A stretch of 64,000 nt of DNA from Oncomelania hupensis. Taxonomy: Eukaryota; Mollusca; Gastropoda; Littorinimorpha; Pomatiopsidae. The stretch is from contig CM072522.1 of assembly GCA_036898135.1 (NCBI GenBank), positions 5,322,151 through 5,386,150 of the forward strand. Direction: 5' to 3'. Below the pieces are notes generated by a model, which worked only from the letters and a program-made list of their open reading frames with translations, did no database searches and was not told the origin of the DNA. Made by a program: the position numbers and the translations under genes. Shown here in pieces: positions 10,126-21,570 of this stretch; the first letter of the stretch is position 1; each line of letters opens with the position of its first letter.

Positions 10126-10306
10126 TCAACTGTGTGAGCAAGTGTTTGAATATACATTTGAATGGCTTGCCATCTTGTTTTCTTGTGTATTTACTACCTT
10201 ATTATCTATATATATAAATTGCTTAGCCGGAAGTCCTTCTTCGCCTCTACTATAAAGTTTGTCTCCTATGGACGCTGATCTGGGCAGGTGCTGAGCGCTG
10301 CTGATC

Positions 10307-10656
10307 GGCCTGCTGTGTGCTCAAAACCAGCCAAATCGTTATAGCCGACATTTCCTTACCGAACGTTTAACCGTTTCTGAGATAAATAAATAAACAAAAT
10401 GTCCACAAACTGCAATAGCCTCATTCCGCGCGCTTCCATTTAAAATCAAATTGAGGTTTCAGCATGTTTTCCCATATAGACCAAAAAATTCATGGTTTTT
10501 CTACGAAGCCTTGGTAGCTTAGTGGGTTAATCTTTCGCCTACGGTTTCGGGCGACCCAAGATCGATACTCAAGCGGGCCATATTTTTTTTTTTTACACTA
10601 CAATATGGATTTTTTTATTTTTATTTAGACTTTTTACCTTTAATTTATTATTATTA

Positions 10657-10735
<79 letters not shown>

Positions 10736-10737
10736 AC

Positions 10738-10825
<88 letters not shown>

Positions 10826-10873
10826 CAAATTTTCTTTTAAAACCTTGGTGTTTTTTTATGATTTCTATTTGTA

Positions 10874-10875
<2 letters not shown>
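10307..10875 (+). repeat. Compound tandem unit 1 with tRNA-like segment and ATT tract
   Basis: The unit starts GGCCTGCTGTGTGCTCAAAA, passes through ACCGAACGTTTAACCGTTTC, a tRNA-like segment (10507-10580) and a long (ATT)n/(AAT)n tract (about 10640-10830), and ends CCTTGGTGTTTTTTTATGAT. The same order recurs from 10936. A (GTA)n tract at 10876-10935 separates the units. Confidence 0.8.
10507..10580 (+). other. tRNA-like segment (SINE-like promoter), not a functional tRNA
   Basis: TTGGTAGCTTAGTGG resembles a Pol III A box, and about 40 bp later GATCGATACTC resembles a degenerate B box. An oligo-T run that could end Pol III transcription follows. The segment does not fold into a standard tRNA. 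The second copy at 11137-11213 has a better B box (GTTCAAATCTC). Confidence 0.5.

Positions 10876-10935
<60 letters not shown>
10876..10935 (+). repeat. (GTA)n microsatellite
   Basis: About 20 uninterrupted GTA units lie between the two compound units. Confidence 0.97.
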
Positions 10936-10936
<1 letters not shown>

Positions 10937-11283
10937 GCCTGCTGTGTGCTCAAAACCAGCGAAATCGTTTTAGCCGACATTTCCTTACCGAACGTTTAAC
11001 CGTTTCTGAGATAAATAAATAAACAAAATGTCCACAAACTGTAATAGCCTCATTCCGCGCGCTTCCATTAAAAATCAAATTGAGGTTTCAGCATGTTTTC
11101 CCATATAGACCAAAAAATTCATGGTATTTCTAGGAAGCGTTGGTAGCTTAGTTAGTAAAACCATTCGCCTACCGTGCAGTGCGACAGAAGTTCAAATCTC
11201 ACCCGGCCGCTTATTTTTTTTTTTTTTTTTTAGTACACTAAAATATGGATATTTTTCTTTTTAATTTAGGCTTTTTACCTTTA

Positions 11284-11323
<40 letters not shown>

Positions 11324-11342
11324 TATAAACTAATAATAATAA

Positions 11343-11379
<37 letters not shown>

Positions 11380-11435
11380 CTTATATCAAATTTTCTTTTA
11401 AAACCTTGGTGTTTTTTATGATTTCTATTTGTATT
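10936..11435 (+). repeat. Compound tandem unit 2 with tRNA-like segment and ATT tract
   Basis: The sequence is nearly identical to 10307-10645 for the first 200 bp. The tRNA-like part at 11137-11213 differs more but retains A- and B-box-like motifs. An (ATT)n tract at about 11288-11382 follows. A partial third unit (ATT tract plus the CCTTGGTGTTTTTT segment) runs to about 11651. Confidence 0.8.
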
Positions 11436-11448
11436 ATTCTATATTCAA

Positions 11449-11493
<45 letters not shown>

Positions 11494-11611
11494 TTATAAA
11501 CTAATAATAATAATTATTATTATTCTTATAATAACAATTATACTATCTTATATCCAATTTTATTTTAAAACCTTGGTGTTTTTTCTGATTTCTATTTGTA
11601 TTATTCTATAT

Positions 11612-11651
<40 letters not shown>
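11436..11651 (+). repeat. ATT microsatellite tracts and partial unit 3
   Basis: Two (ATT)n tracts (about 11447-11490 and 11616-11651) flank a copy of the TTTTAAAACCTTGGTGTTTT segment. The open frame through here is a microsatellite artefact. Confidence 0.85.
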
Positions 11652-11654
11652 TAC

Positions 11655-12005
11655 CAAGGATCGGGATGGGGTGGTACGTGTAGGTAAAAGGGGGCTACGG
11701 GTAGGTTTAAAGGGGCATGGGTAGGCATAACGGGGATACGGGTATATATAAGGGGGTATGGTGATGGTCGATTCCTTTCATCCATACCTGCGAAACGATC
11801 AACGGGGAAGTATCAAGGAGGGTACAGTTAGGAACCAAGGGGGTATGGAAGGAATCAAGGGGGTATGGGGAGGTATCAAGTGGGTTCGGGGAGGTATCAA
11901 GGGGGTATGATGAGGCATCATGGGGGGGGGGACGGGGAGATATCAGGGGGGGGGGGGGGGGGGGGGGGTATGGTGAGGTATCAAGGGGGATATGGGGAGG
12001 TATCA
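11655..12005 (+). repeat. G-rich minisatellite
   Basis: A degenerate unit of about 21 bp (GGGGAGGTATCAAGGGGGTAT) is repeated imperfectly, with a G-run of about 20 near 11950. The strand asymmetry is strong and the tract could form G-quadruplexes. Confidence 0.85.
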
Positions 12006-12065
12006 TCGTCCAAATGAAACTCGCAGACAAAAGTTCTCTCTGTCTACATTTTAAACAGCATCATG

Positions 12066-12089
12066 TGTACCCTGGCTTGCCAGGGTACA
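12066..12089. repeat. 24-bp near-perfect hairpin
   Basis: TGTACCCTGGC, TT, GCCAGGGTACA: an 11-bp perfect stem with a 2-base loop, just right of the minisatellite. It may be the edge of an element. Confidence 0.6.
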
Positions 12090-13132
12090 AAAACCACTAG
12101 TGATTTATAAAATATTTGGTCATTAACTCTTGTTTCTATTTCCTGCACTGTATTCTTTTTTTTTTGCTTTCAGATTCGCAAGAAAAGAAAACAGTCTCCT
12201 AAAAAATAGCAGAAACACATAAAAGAGAACAGATATTGTATTGACTTCATGATGTTGATGATGATGACCACTTGTGATGCATGGAACAGTCCATTTTGAG
12301 GATATAGTGTTTGTAGTGCTGGAGACTGAACATCTTTGTTTGCCAAAGTCAATCAAAAGTAGTACTACTGGCTGATATTAAACTTACTGATATTAATATG
12401 ATGTTAGAGTGGTGGAGGATCTGTACTGTGCATTTGTTGGGTCTGTGCGGCTACTTTTTCAAATGAAGAGGGTAAGAAGTAAACCCATTGAAATTCATGG
12501 ATAGCGCAACTACCAACACTAATCTAATCAATATTGTTTGGATATGGGACAGCTACAGCGTGTGATTATTGTTTCTTTATTTCTCTCTGTGTATTTGCTG
12601 GTTGATCTGCATGCATTCCCAAAGAATATGTTGCACAATTGACAAATGACTGAGGATGAATTATAAATTGCATCAACCATTCTTTCAAGTATTTTGTAGG
12701 CTAATGGGGGTAAGCAACAATGAATACAGCTACTTATTTTTCCTAAAAAAGATAGTTATGAGATGCCTACTGGGAAATAGTGTTCGTCCACATCATGGGG
12801 TCATGTTAAACCAAGCTTTGTGGGGAATGGTATTTGTTTTGACACCATTTGACCTGAGCCTGTCACTTTGAAGAAAATCAACTATGGCAGTCCAAAAAGC
12901 GAATTGACGTATGTTGACTTTATTTACATGCTTTTCCCCTATATCAACTCAAAAGGCAGTGACTTGCAACCAACATACAAGCTCACGTGTTACACACATG
13001 TAACCTGTTTAATAAACATTGGTGGTTATACATTTGCACCAAAATATAGCTACTCACTCCTTATGAAGTGTTATAAAGTTACATGCATTGGAACGCTTTC
13101 AGTGTTTAATGTGAATTTGAGTGAGCCACATA
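12090..13132. other. Gene-free stretch
   Basis: AT-rich sequence. Several 60-90 codon open frames exist on both strands, but none shows a domain, and I see no repeat shared with the rest of the window. Confidence 0.5.
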
Positions 13133-13576
13133 GTTAAACCAAAGAGCTTATTACGGAAAGAGGGGGAACTTCCATTATGTCCTATACAAAAATGCGAGAC
13201 GCTCTCACGGATTATTTCCCTTTGCTCGGGCTGGCTATATTTCATCATCTGCTATATGAATGATCTGTGCGTGGTAACTTATTGAGCCTATGCCATTGCA
13301 AAAGAACATTTTTATGGCAACGTTTGCAAAAACCAAACTTTTAACCATCATTATTATTAACATTCCGCTACTGCTGTCTTTTTTTTTTGTTCTTTTTTTT
13401 TGTTTATGTTTACTTATTCACATTTATTAGGTGCTTTTATGCTGCTTATGTGTGTATGTCATAGGTTTGTTTTCTGCCCTGGAATTTATTATTTTTTAAT
13501 CAACGACAGATATTTTAAAATTAAAATATGCATGACAGACTGTTTCATTTATCCGAAACTGTGTAAATCCGTAATC

Positions 13577-13578
<2 letters not shown>

Positions 13579-13633
<55 letters not shown>
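13579..13633 (+). repeat. (GA)n microsatellite
   Basis: About 27 GA units, inside the THAP-containing TIR element. Confidence 0.97.
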
Positions 13634-13635
<2 letters not shown>

Positions 13636-14319
13636 TGGGGAAGAGAGAGCTCTGTCATTCAATCAATTAATCACAATAAAGCACAATAGCAAAATGTTTC
13701 ACTAATAGTGTGAATTTAATTTATATCAGGTGTCCCCCTACCACCCAACCCTCTCACCTCCCACATCACTGGCTTAATAACATCAGTCACTTCATGGAAA
13801 ATAATTAATCAGACAGAACAATCAGAACCTAGACTACAACATTCCACGCAATATAGATCTAATGCGCAGAAATTCACAGATTAGAACAAGGACTGAGTTT
13901 CTACGTTACATGTTTTTTTCCGTTTACACTCAAACGAAAAGGGATTACAACAGATCAAGGACCATTTTTGTGTCTAGGTAAGGGGTTATCTTGCACAGTA
14001 TTTGATCACGAGGAGAAAACAGACGTAGTCTAATTTAACTTGTTAACATAAGCAGTTTGACGAAGCCAAACTGCCAATCTGGCATCTACTTTGAAATATA
14101 AGCACAAATATAGTCAAACAACCTAGCAATAACGTAAACAGTGAGCGACCTGTTGAACATAAACTGTCAGCAAGCAAACTGTTTTGGATTTAGCACATAG
14201 GTATAACATGAATCATTCAAGACGCTCTCCAATTGTTTTAACACTAACAGCACTGCAGCGGTCTTAGTTTAGGCCTACATAAACACACACAAAAATGAAG
14301 TTTTTCAATTGCAATGTAC

Positions 14320-14468
14320 CTTTCTTTGTCTCTTGGAAATTTGAAAAAGGACTTGCCAACACAACTTTTCTTGTATCTGGCATTATGGCAATTGATGGCT
14401 GTGCAAAAGTCACCGCCCTGTTTCACTTGGTCGCCTTTTGACTTTCTGCCACGAGCCATTTCCAGCAT
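14320..14468 (-). CDS. THAP zinc-finger first exon
   Basis: From ATG 14468 on the minus strand a short N-terminus leads to CTAINCHNARYKKSCVGKSF and FKFPRDKER. C-x4-C, the basic middle and the FxFPxD block are the first half of the C2CH THAP DNA-binding domain. The exon ends in AAAG|GTACAT, a plausible splice donor at 14319. The rest of the domain (C-x2-H, AVPF) would be in a further exon, which I did not find. The frame continues open past the donor but loses similarity. It could also be a host THAP exon, but its place inside TIRs favours a transposon origin. Confidence 0.6.
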
Positions 14469-14558
14469 GCTGACAAGGGCGCATAACTCGTACCTTTCGT
14501 ATCGCGGTTCTGTTCCAAATTCCCCCTCTTTCTATCATTAAGCTCTTTGGTTAAACCT

Positions 14559-15706
<1,148 letters not shown>

Positions 15707-16125
15707 TTCTCATTTGTTCTTTCTCGGTCCTAATCTGTTCTATCAATATACTATCTTCTTCGCAAGGCCAGCCACCTACCTTTTTTCCTTGAAAACTTCC
15801 AAAACTCCTTTGTTGTGTCAGCTTGAGGATATTGGACGCTTTCTGCGAAATGGTCACAAATGCTTTCCGTGGTTTTATTATTTAGCAATTTTAGGCATTT
15901 TATATGTATGCGTTTTGTTAATATGTTATAATGATGTTTAAATTCTATTTTGTTTTTGTACATGGAGGTTTGAGTACAGCTTCAGCATCCTTTGTTGTAA
16001 ATGCCTTTGCCTATTGTTGTAAAGTGACTTTGTTGTAAAGTGACTGGCTGGTTGAATGCCTTCAGTGTTACCATTAGGGTTGTTTCAGCAGATCTTTTAT
16101 ACAAGTATAGCCTCAGCGTCCCCTG
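15707..16125 (+). mobile_element. LINE 3'-end fragment (I/Nimb-type) a
   Basis: The blocks CTATCTTCTTCGC, TTGGACGCTTTCTGC, GGCATTTTATATGTATG and TGTTTCAGCAGATCTTTTAT occur in the order seen in the 3' UTR family also present at 16126, 28890, 46498, 61337 and 63505 (minus). No coding part is present. It is 5'-truncated. Confidence 0.75.
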
Positions 16126-16705
16126 CATACCCCCGTTGGGGTGCCGGGGTTTCATTATAAATAGTATCCCCACTTTCTGGAAATTTAGTGCTTTAAATTC
16201 CCACTGTCGCTGTCTTTCTCATTTGCTCTTTCTCATTCCTGCTCTGTTCTATCAATCTGCTATACTATCTTCTTCTTCGCTAGACCAGTTTTTTACCTTT
16301 TTTCTTGAAAACTCTTCCTGGACAAGACTCCTTATTTGTGTATGAGGTCTGTTGGATCAGCTTGGGAATGTTGGACGCTTTCTGCCAGGTGGTCACTAGT
16401 GCTTCTAATGATATTATTATTTAGCAATGTAGGCATTTTATATGTATGTGTTTTGTTGATAATTTATAATGATGTTTGTATTCTATTTTGTTTCTGTAAA
16501 CGGGGGCTCGATAAATTAAGAGTAGCGTCCCCTGCGTGAGATGTCTTTATTGTAAAGTGACTGGCTGGTGGAGAGCTTTCAGTTTTAACACTAGGGTTGT
16601 TTCAGCAGATCTTTTATGCGGATCAGGGGTTGTCCGGTCCTGATTTGGCTCGGAAGATTCCGCTGGACCTAAAACAATAATCATGTAATGTAATGTAATG
16701 TAATG
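16126..16705 (+). mobile_element. LINE 3'-end fragment (I/Nimb-type) b
   Basis: It begins at CCCCCGTTGGGGTGCCGGGG, runs through the whole 3' UTR family and ends with GGTCCTGATTTGGCTCGGA, CCGCTGGACC and an (AATGT)n tail. The terminal motif equals that of the full-length LINE at 54845-60943. Confidence 0.8.
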
Positions 16706-16925
16706 TCCCCTGTGTGGGATGCCTTCATCGTAAAGTGACCGGCTGGTGGAGTGCCTTCAGTGTTACCACTAGGGTTGTTTCGGCAGATCTTTTATGCGGA
16801 TCAGGGGTGAGTCCTCTTTTAACCAAGTTGTGGTTTTGATTTTGTGGTCCTCATTCTGCTCTCTTTTAACCAAGTTGTAGTCCTTATCGGCACTTTGCAG
16901 TCCACTGGACCCTATAAACAATGTC
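16706..16925 (+). mobile_element. LINE 3'-end fragment c (CTGGACCCTATAAACAATG type)
   Basis: It starts within the same 3' UTR (GGGATGCCTTCATCG, CAGATCTTTTATGCGGATC) but ends with TTTTAACCAAGTTGTGG (duplicated) and CCACTGGACCCTATAAACAA, as in the copy at 61337-61855. This is a subfamily with a different tail. Confidence 0.7.
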
Positions 16926-17036
16926 CGAGAAACAGCAGAAGAGATTCTGGGGCATGACAAAAAGAAAATCCAAACCTGGGTCACTGACAAAGTACTTGAC
17001 CTCTGTGATAAGTGTAGAGCGTTGAAAGGACCCAAG
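16918..17036 (+). pseudogene. RTE-type LINE fragment (endonuclease-RT linker)
   Basis: One open stretch reads NVRETAEEILGHDKKKIQTW followed by VTDKVLDLCDKCRALK. It parallels the RTE copy 1 linker (AATEILGKHRPKKKPWITPE, LLDLCDKRREIK). Only about 40 codons are present. Confidence 0.65.
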
Positions 17037-17037
17037 C

Positions 17038-17269
17038 ATTCCAATCCTTTTCCATCCGCCACTTTATGTCTGAATGTGCTGATCTTGTTGATGAGAGAAA
17101 AAAATAATTTGGTTCGATACCTTTTAATGAGATTTTTAAAGTTTGCAATGGTCAAAACCTGTTTACATTTTTACGTGATGTTGGTTTGTTTTATAGCATA
17201 TAGGTCATGTCATCTTGTTTGTATACTTGTTATACTAAACAAATACTAAATATACTACTTGTTATACTT
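17038..17269 (+). pseudogene. I/Nimb-type LINE ORF2 C-terminal fragment
   Basis: The DNA matches 60510-60680 of the full-length LINE: TCTGAATGTGCTGATCTTG, GAGATTTTTAAAGTTTGCAA and GATGTTGGTTTGTTTTAT. It encodes the end of ORF2 (EIFKVCNGQxLFxFLxDVGL) with frame disruptions. It is followed directly by a solo LTR and its 5-bp duplication. Confidence 0.7.
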
Positions 17270-17274
17270 GTTTG

Positions 17275-17911
17275 TGTTACACTCGGTTCGATGTTGGTGT
17301 TTTTCTATCAGTATCTGATTCAGCCCCGATGCTTGAATTCCTGATAGTTGTGTAACTCAGATTCGTTTATTCACGCAGCCCGTCCAAACAGCATACAAAT
17401 CACAAAGTCGACGTATGAAGTTTTCCACTTTTATTCAGCATACATCAACAACTGCATACAATTCTCAACTCAACTCAACAACTTTCACAGCAACTCTTCA
17501 AATCACTATCAACAACTTTACTATCTCAACAGCAACTCGGCACACGATTAAATAACCTCTCTCTCTTCTCAAACAATTTGGTACACGGTAGAAATGACGC
17601 ACTGCCACCAATCGAACAAAAGATCGTCATCACTGGCTTACGTCATACACATTTCCTCTACTTCCGGGAACATTCACGACCTTCGATATCCATCGGGAAA
17701 TTTCTATCGACAGTAATAAACATGCAGATCCCGAAGATTCTCCAACAATATCGACTAACGCAAATCATCAACGTTATACAAAGCCTCTCCTAACAACAAT
17801 GCAAACTCAAATCAAAGGTAAATAAACTCCATTATTGAATACTTTGCAAAACGAAACGATTAGATCTATCGTGCGCGCTTTAGACACACTTTCGTTCGTT
17901 TCAACGTAACA
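17275..17911. mobile_element. Solo LTR, family A copy 2
   Basis: It begins TGTTACACTCGG and ends CAACGTAACA, 637 bp, and is co-linear with the LTR at 8420-8996 (for example TCAGCATACATCAACAACTG and CAAAGGTAAATA). A perfect 5-bp duplication GTTTG flanks it (17270-17274 and 17912-17916). There is no internal region. The long mid-section differs from copy 1 by indels. Confidence 0.92.
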
Positions 17912-17937
17912 GTTTGTATACTTGGTTATACTAAATC

Positions 17938-18078
17938 TTTGATCGATAAACTACAAAAAGTTCAAAATTCTGCAGCACGGCTCGTACTGAAAGCAAAAAA
18001 ACGCGATCACGTGACGCCACTACTATTTTCCCTTCACTGGCTTCCTATCCAAGCACGCATTGACTACAAACTGTCACA
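17938..18078 (+). pseudogene. L2/CR1-type LINE RT C-terminal fragment
   Basis: The frame reads LIDKLQKVQNSAARLVLKAK then DHVTPLLFSLHWLPIQARI. The QNSAAR and LHWLPxxxRI blocks are the conserved region after the palm domain in CR1/L2-type reverse transcriptases. It is cut off on both sides. Confidence 0.75.
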
Positions 18079-18289
18079 GTTTCTTCTCTGATACCAGTTA
18101 TTTTTTTCATAGGCCTTGAACCAGACCGGCGGTTCGTTCCGTTTGATCTGTTTTGGTTCTGCTGCTGCTGCACTGCTGGATGAAGAAGATGCTTCAGAGG
18201 AAGCGCTTGGAGGAAGCGCTGGCGTATTTTCTGGTTTGGACGCACGTGCAGGTCTTGGTGTGGAAACTGTAATAGATATAAAGGGCATC
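18064..18289 (-). other. Unexplained minus-strand open frame, Ser/Ala-rich
   Basis: An open frame continuing from the MULE end reads TPRPARASKPENTPALPPSA, a Ser run, then KRNEPPVWFKAYEKNN. Composition is biased. The PPVWFKAYE piece looks like real protein and might come from a LINE ORF1, but I cannot identify it. Confidence 0.25.
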
Positions 18290-19164
18290 AGGACATTTCC
18301 CCCCTGGACATTTCCCCTCCCCCCCCCCCGCCATCTCCCCCCTGGCTTTTCCCCCCAGGATATTCCCCCCCCAGTATTTTTCCCCCCAGGATTTTTCCCC
18401 CCTGGATATTTTCCCCCGGTCGGTATTACACAGTTTGAAGTATTCTCTATCAATAAACCAATTGATCTATTCTAACAACTGAAAGATAGAAATGTATTAC
18501 ACTGTTTGAAGTAGTCACTCTCAATAAACCAATTGATCTATTCTCACAACTGAAAGATAGAAATGTATTACACTGTTTGAAGTAGTCACTCTCAATAAAC
18601 CAATTGATCTATTCTCACAACTGAAAGATAGAAATTTCAGTGTTCTCAATTATTTAACATAAAACCATCGTCAGTTATGATGGATTATGAGAAAGCAGCA
18701 ATGAATTCGATTTGCGAGATATTTGAAGACGTTCAGCTACAAGGCTGCTTTTATCATCTGTCACAATGCATCTACAGGAAAGTTCAGCTTCTTGGATTTC
18801 AACAACAATATCAAGAAAATACAGAATTCTCATTGTCGATCAGGATGGATAACCTAAATCTGTGAGGTCGTACTATTACGTTATCAGATTTAATTGACAA
18901 CTTGAAGTAATATCGTTGTAGTTAATTTAGCATATATATATTTTAAAATTTTATTGATTACTATACCATTTAATTGGACACTTAATTTATCGTATATTTG
19001 AGGAGCATATACATTTTATGAGTCTTGTCTGCCAAGATTGGCATTACTATTGTGTGTTTTTAAATTGAGCAACAGGGGGGAAATATCCATGGGGGAAAAA
19101 TACTGGGGGGAAATATCCATGGGGGAAAAGGCAGGGGGGAAATGTCTGGGGGGGGGAAAGTCCT
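18290..19164 (+). mobile_element. MULE transposon, internal-deletion derivative (copy A)
   Basis: The ends are AGGACATTTCCCCCCTGG and, in reverse complement, AGGACTTTCCCCCCCC, with further runs inside (about 130 bp of inverted G/C-run repeat on each side). Inside are three 71-bp tandem units and two pieces of the copy B coding region: MMDYEKAAMNSICEIF with GCFYHLSQCIYRK, then the last codons (NLNL*). Two internal segments present in copy B are missing. Breakpoints carry short matches (TAAC near 18657; GATG near 18845), so it arose by deletion from a copy B-like parent. Confidence 0.85.
18424..18636 (+). repeat. 71-bp tandem repeat, 3 units (MULE copy A)
   Basis: The unit contains GTATTACACTGTTTGAAGTA and AAACCAATTGATCTATTCTC. 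The period is 71 bp by position. The first unit is diverged and the others are nearly identical. Confidence 0.95.
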
Positions 19165-19281
19165 AGACTCTAGCAGGACATTTCCCCCCTGGACATTTCC
19201 CCCCCCCCCCCCCCCGCCATCTCCCCCCTGGATATTCCCCCCCCCCAGGATTTTTCCCCCCTGGATATTTTTCCCCGGTCG

Positions 19282-19636
19282 GTATTACACAGTTTGAAGT
19301 ATTCTCTCTCAATAAACCAATTGATCTATTCTAACAACTGAAAGATAGAAATGTATTACACTGTTTGAAGTAGTCACTCTCAATAAACCAATTGATCTAT
19401 TCTCACAACTGAAAGATAGAAATGTATTACACTGTTTGAAGTAGTCACTCTCAATAAACCAATTGATCTATTCTCACAACTGAAAGATAGAAATGTATTA
19501 CACTGTTTGAAGTAGTCACTCTCAATAAACCAATTGATCTATTCTCACAACTGAAAGATAGAAATGTATTACACTGTTTGAAGTAGTCACTCTCAATAAA
19601 CCAATTGATCTATTCTCACAACTGAAAGATAGAAAT
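19282..19636 (+). repeat. 71-bp tandem repeat, 5 units (MULE copy B)
   Basis: Same unit as at 18424, five copies, in the 5' region of the transposase gene. It may act as the subterminal transposase-binding array, as direct repeats do in other DNA transposons; this is inference. Confidence 0.95.
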
Positions 19637-19844
19637 TTCAGTGTTCTCAATAATTTAACTACATTCACCTTCACTGTATGGATCTCAACTCAGGCATGCA
19701 ATAATTACCTATTGATCTCTTATCACAGCTGTAACGGGCAAGGTTTCTGTTCCAGTTCATCCCTCAACATGATGTATATATAAAGCCAGACAATTTATTT
19801 GATGACCAGAATAGAAATAATAAATATTTTCTATCACAGTAATC

Positions 19845-21241
19845 ATGCACAAAGTTGAAAGTATTCGAGGAGAGCTCAAGATTATGTACAATGGATATGC
19901 ATATGTTAAACAGAAGAACCTCGTATTAGTTATGAATGCGAGAAACGACGTGGACGTGGTAGAGGCCTGTCCGAGTGCAAAGCGAAGATTAAAGTTAAGG
20001 ATGAGGCAGTTATTGGGTCATAGCATGATCACACGCATGCACCAGATTCAGCGAGGTGTGAAGTATTGGCAGTTAGACATAACATTAGGAAGAGAGCACG
20101 AGAAACAGAAGAGGCACCGCAACAGATTCTCGGTCGTGAAATGCAAAATATCAGTCAGGGAGCTGCAATTCAGATGGTACCGCTACGCCACATTCGACGA
20201 CAAGTAAGAAGAGTTCATCAGGCAGCTGGGGCACCACAAGCGATTCCAACTGATTGAGCAACTGTTGATTTACCTTATGAATACAAGACTTTAGCTAGTG
20301 GCGAAAATTTTCTGTTGTTTGACATTGGCATTGGAGATAACAACAGAATCTTGATTTTCGGCACTAATCGTACCGTTACATTACTAGCTGAATCTCCTAA
20401 CTGGTTTATGGATGGCACCTTCTCTGTCGTACCTGAGTTGTTCTTTCAGCTGTATACTGTGCATGCGCTTGTCAGCGGTAACATTATTGCTTGCCTTTAC
20501 TGTCTACTACCAAACAAAACAACTGAAACCTATCGTAAGTTGTTTCAGCAAATCATGGCATTGATTCCTAACATAAAACCATCGTCAGTTATGATGGATT
20601 ACGAGAAAGCAGCAATGAATTCGATTTGCGAGATATTTGAAGACGTTCAGCTACAAGGCTGCTTTTATCATCTGTCACAATGCATTTACAGGAAAGTTCA
20701 GCTTGGATTTCAACAAAAATATCAAGAAAATACAGAATTCTCATTGTCGATCAAGATGATACCAGCTCTCGCATTTGTTCCTCTTGAAGATCTTTTGGAT
20801 GTTTTCGACAACCTGCAGGAATCCACAGCCGACGCCGACGTGCTGCAGGTTATGGATTATTTCGAAGACAACTACATTGGGAGAAGACGAACACGCAACA
20901 ACCGAGCTACTCCATTATTTCCTCATGCAGTTTGGAACATCAACAGTCGCGTCAGGGATGATCTACCACGTACCAACAACAGTGTCGAAGGCTGGAACAG
21001 GAAGATGCAAACTGCTGTTGGTGCTAATCATCCTAATCTGTGGCGATTTCTCAATGTTCTCAAGAGAGAACATGGCCTACTGAACACCATCATTGATCAA
21101 ACACTTGGTGGTCATGTAAAAGAGCCACGGCGAAAGAAGTATCGCGACTGCAATGAGCGGATTCAGAATATCGTCGCCGACTATGGAAATCGAGAAAGCA
21201 TGGAGTTCCTGCGTGGTATTGCCCATAACCTAAATCTGTGA
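19845..21241 (+). pseudogene. MULE-family transposase with N-terminal FLYWCH-like finger
   Basis: The N-terminus (GELKIMYNGYAYVKQKNL, a one-base frame change near 19925, then YECEKRRGRGRGLSECKAKI and HDHTHAPDS) has the shape of a FLYWCH zinc finger (C...C...H-x-H). Two in-frame stops follow (TAG about 20021 and TGA about 20254). After the second, the frame is open to TGA 21241: FMDGTFSVVPELFFQLYTVH holds the first catalytic Asp, MMDYEKAAMNSICEIF the second, and FYHLSQCIYRKVQ the following His block. NNSVEGWNRKMQ is the usual C-terminal MULE element. The enzyme would mobilise the element through the G/C-run TIRs. With three lesions it is inactive, but the catalytic half (about 309 codons) is intact. 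Confidence 0.85.
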
Positions 21242-21570
21242 GGTCGTACTATTACGTTATCAGATTTAATTGACAACTTGAAGTAATATCGTTGTAGTTA
21301 ATTTAGCATATATATATTTTAAAACTTTATTGATTACTATACCATTTAATTGGACACTTAATTTATCGTATATTTGAGGAGCATATACGTTTATGAGTCT
21401 TGTCTGCCAAGATTGGCATTACTATTGTGTGTTTTTAAATTGAGCAACAGGGGGGAAATATCCATGGGGGAAAAATACTGGGGGGGGGGGGGGGGGGGAA
21501 TATCCAGGGGGGAAAAGGCAGGGGGAGATGGCGGGGGGGAAATGTCTGGGGGGGGGGAAGTCCTAGACTC

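Larger units (their letters stand above)
13133..14558 (-). mobile_element. TIR transposon with a THAP exon (ISL2EU- or P-like, non-autonomous)
   Basis: The left end reads GTTAAACCAAAGAGCTTA and continues to GGAAAGAGGGGGAACTT. The right end in reverse complement reads GGTTTAACCAAAGAGCTTA and continues to GAAAGAGGGGGAATTT. These form TIRs of about 38 bp with few mismatches. TA flanks both sides. A THAP zinc-finger exon lies on the minus strand near the right end. THAP domains with a 2-bp target duplication occur in ISL2EU elements, while P elements have THAP with 8 bp. At 1.4 kb there is no room for a full transposase, so this is a deletion derivative. Superfamily assignment is inference. Confidence 0.65.
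19175..21564 (+). mobile_element. MULE transposon with FLYWCH-type and MULE domains (copy B)
   Basis: The same C-run/G-run termini as copy A bound a 2.4-kb element. Five 71-bp units sit near the left end, followed by one transposase gene and the right TIR with repeated GGGGGGAAATATCCATGG motifs. The 10-mers outside the ends (AGACTCTAGC and AGACTCATTC) share 7 positions, which could be a decayed 9-10 bp MuDR-type duplication. The element starts 10 bp after copy A ends. Confidence 0.85.

Noticed and set aside
10507..10580. A functional tRNA gene
   Set aside because: A/B-box-like motifs only; arms do not pair into a cloverleaf and the B box is degenerate. Kept as a tRNA-like segment.
11429..11683. 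Open frame rich in Ile through the ATT tracts
   Set aside because: Pure microsatellite translation; no initiating context or domain.
18424..19636. Regular 71-bp repeats as a possible CRISPR array
   Set aside because: The units are contiguous with no unique spacers, lie inside a DNA transposon, and the genome is eukaryotic.
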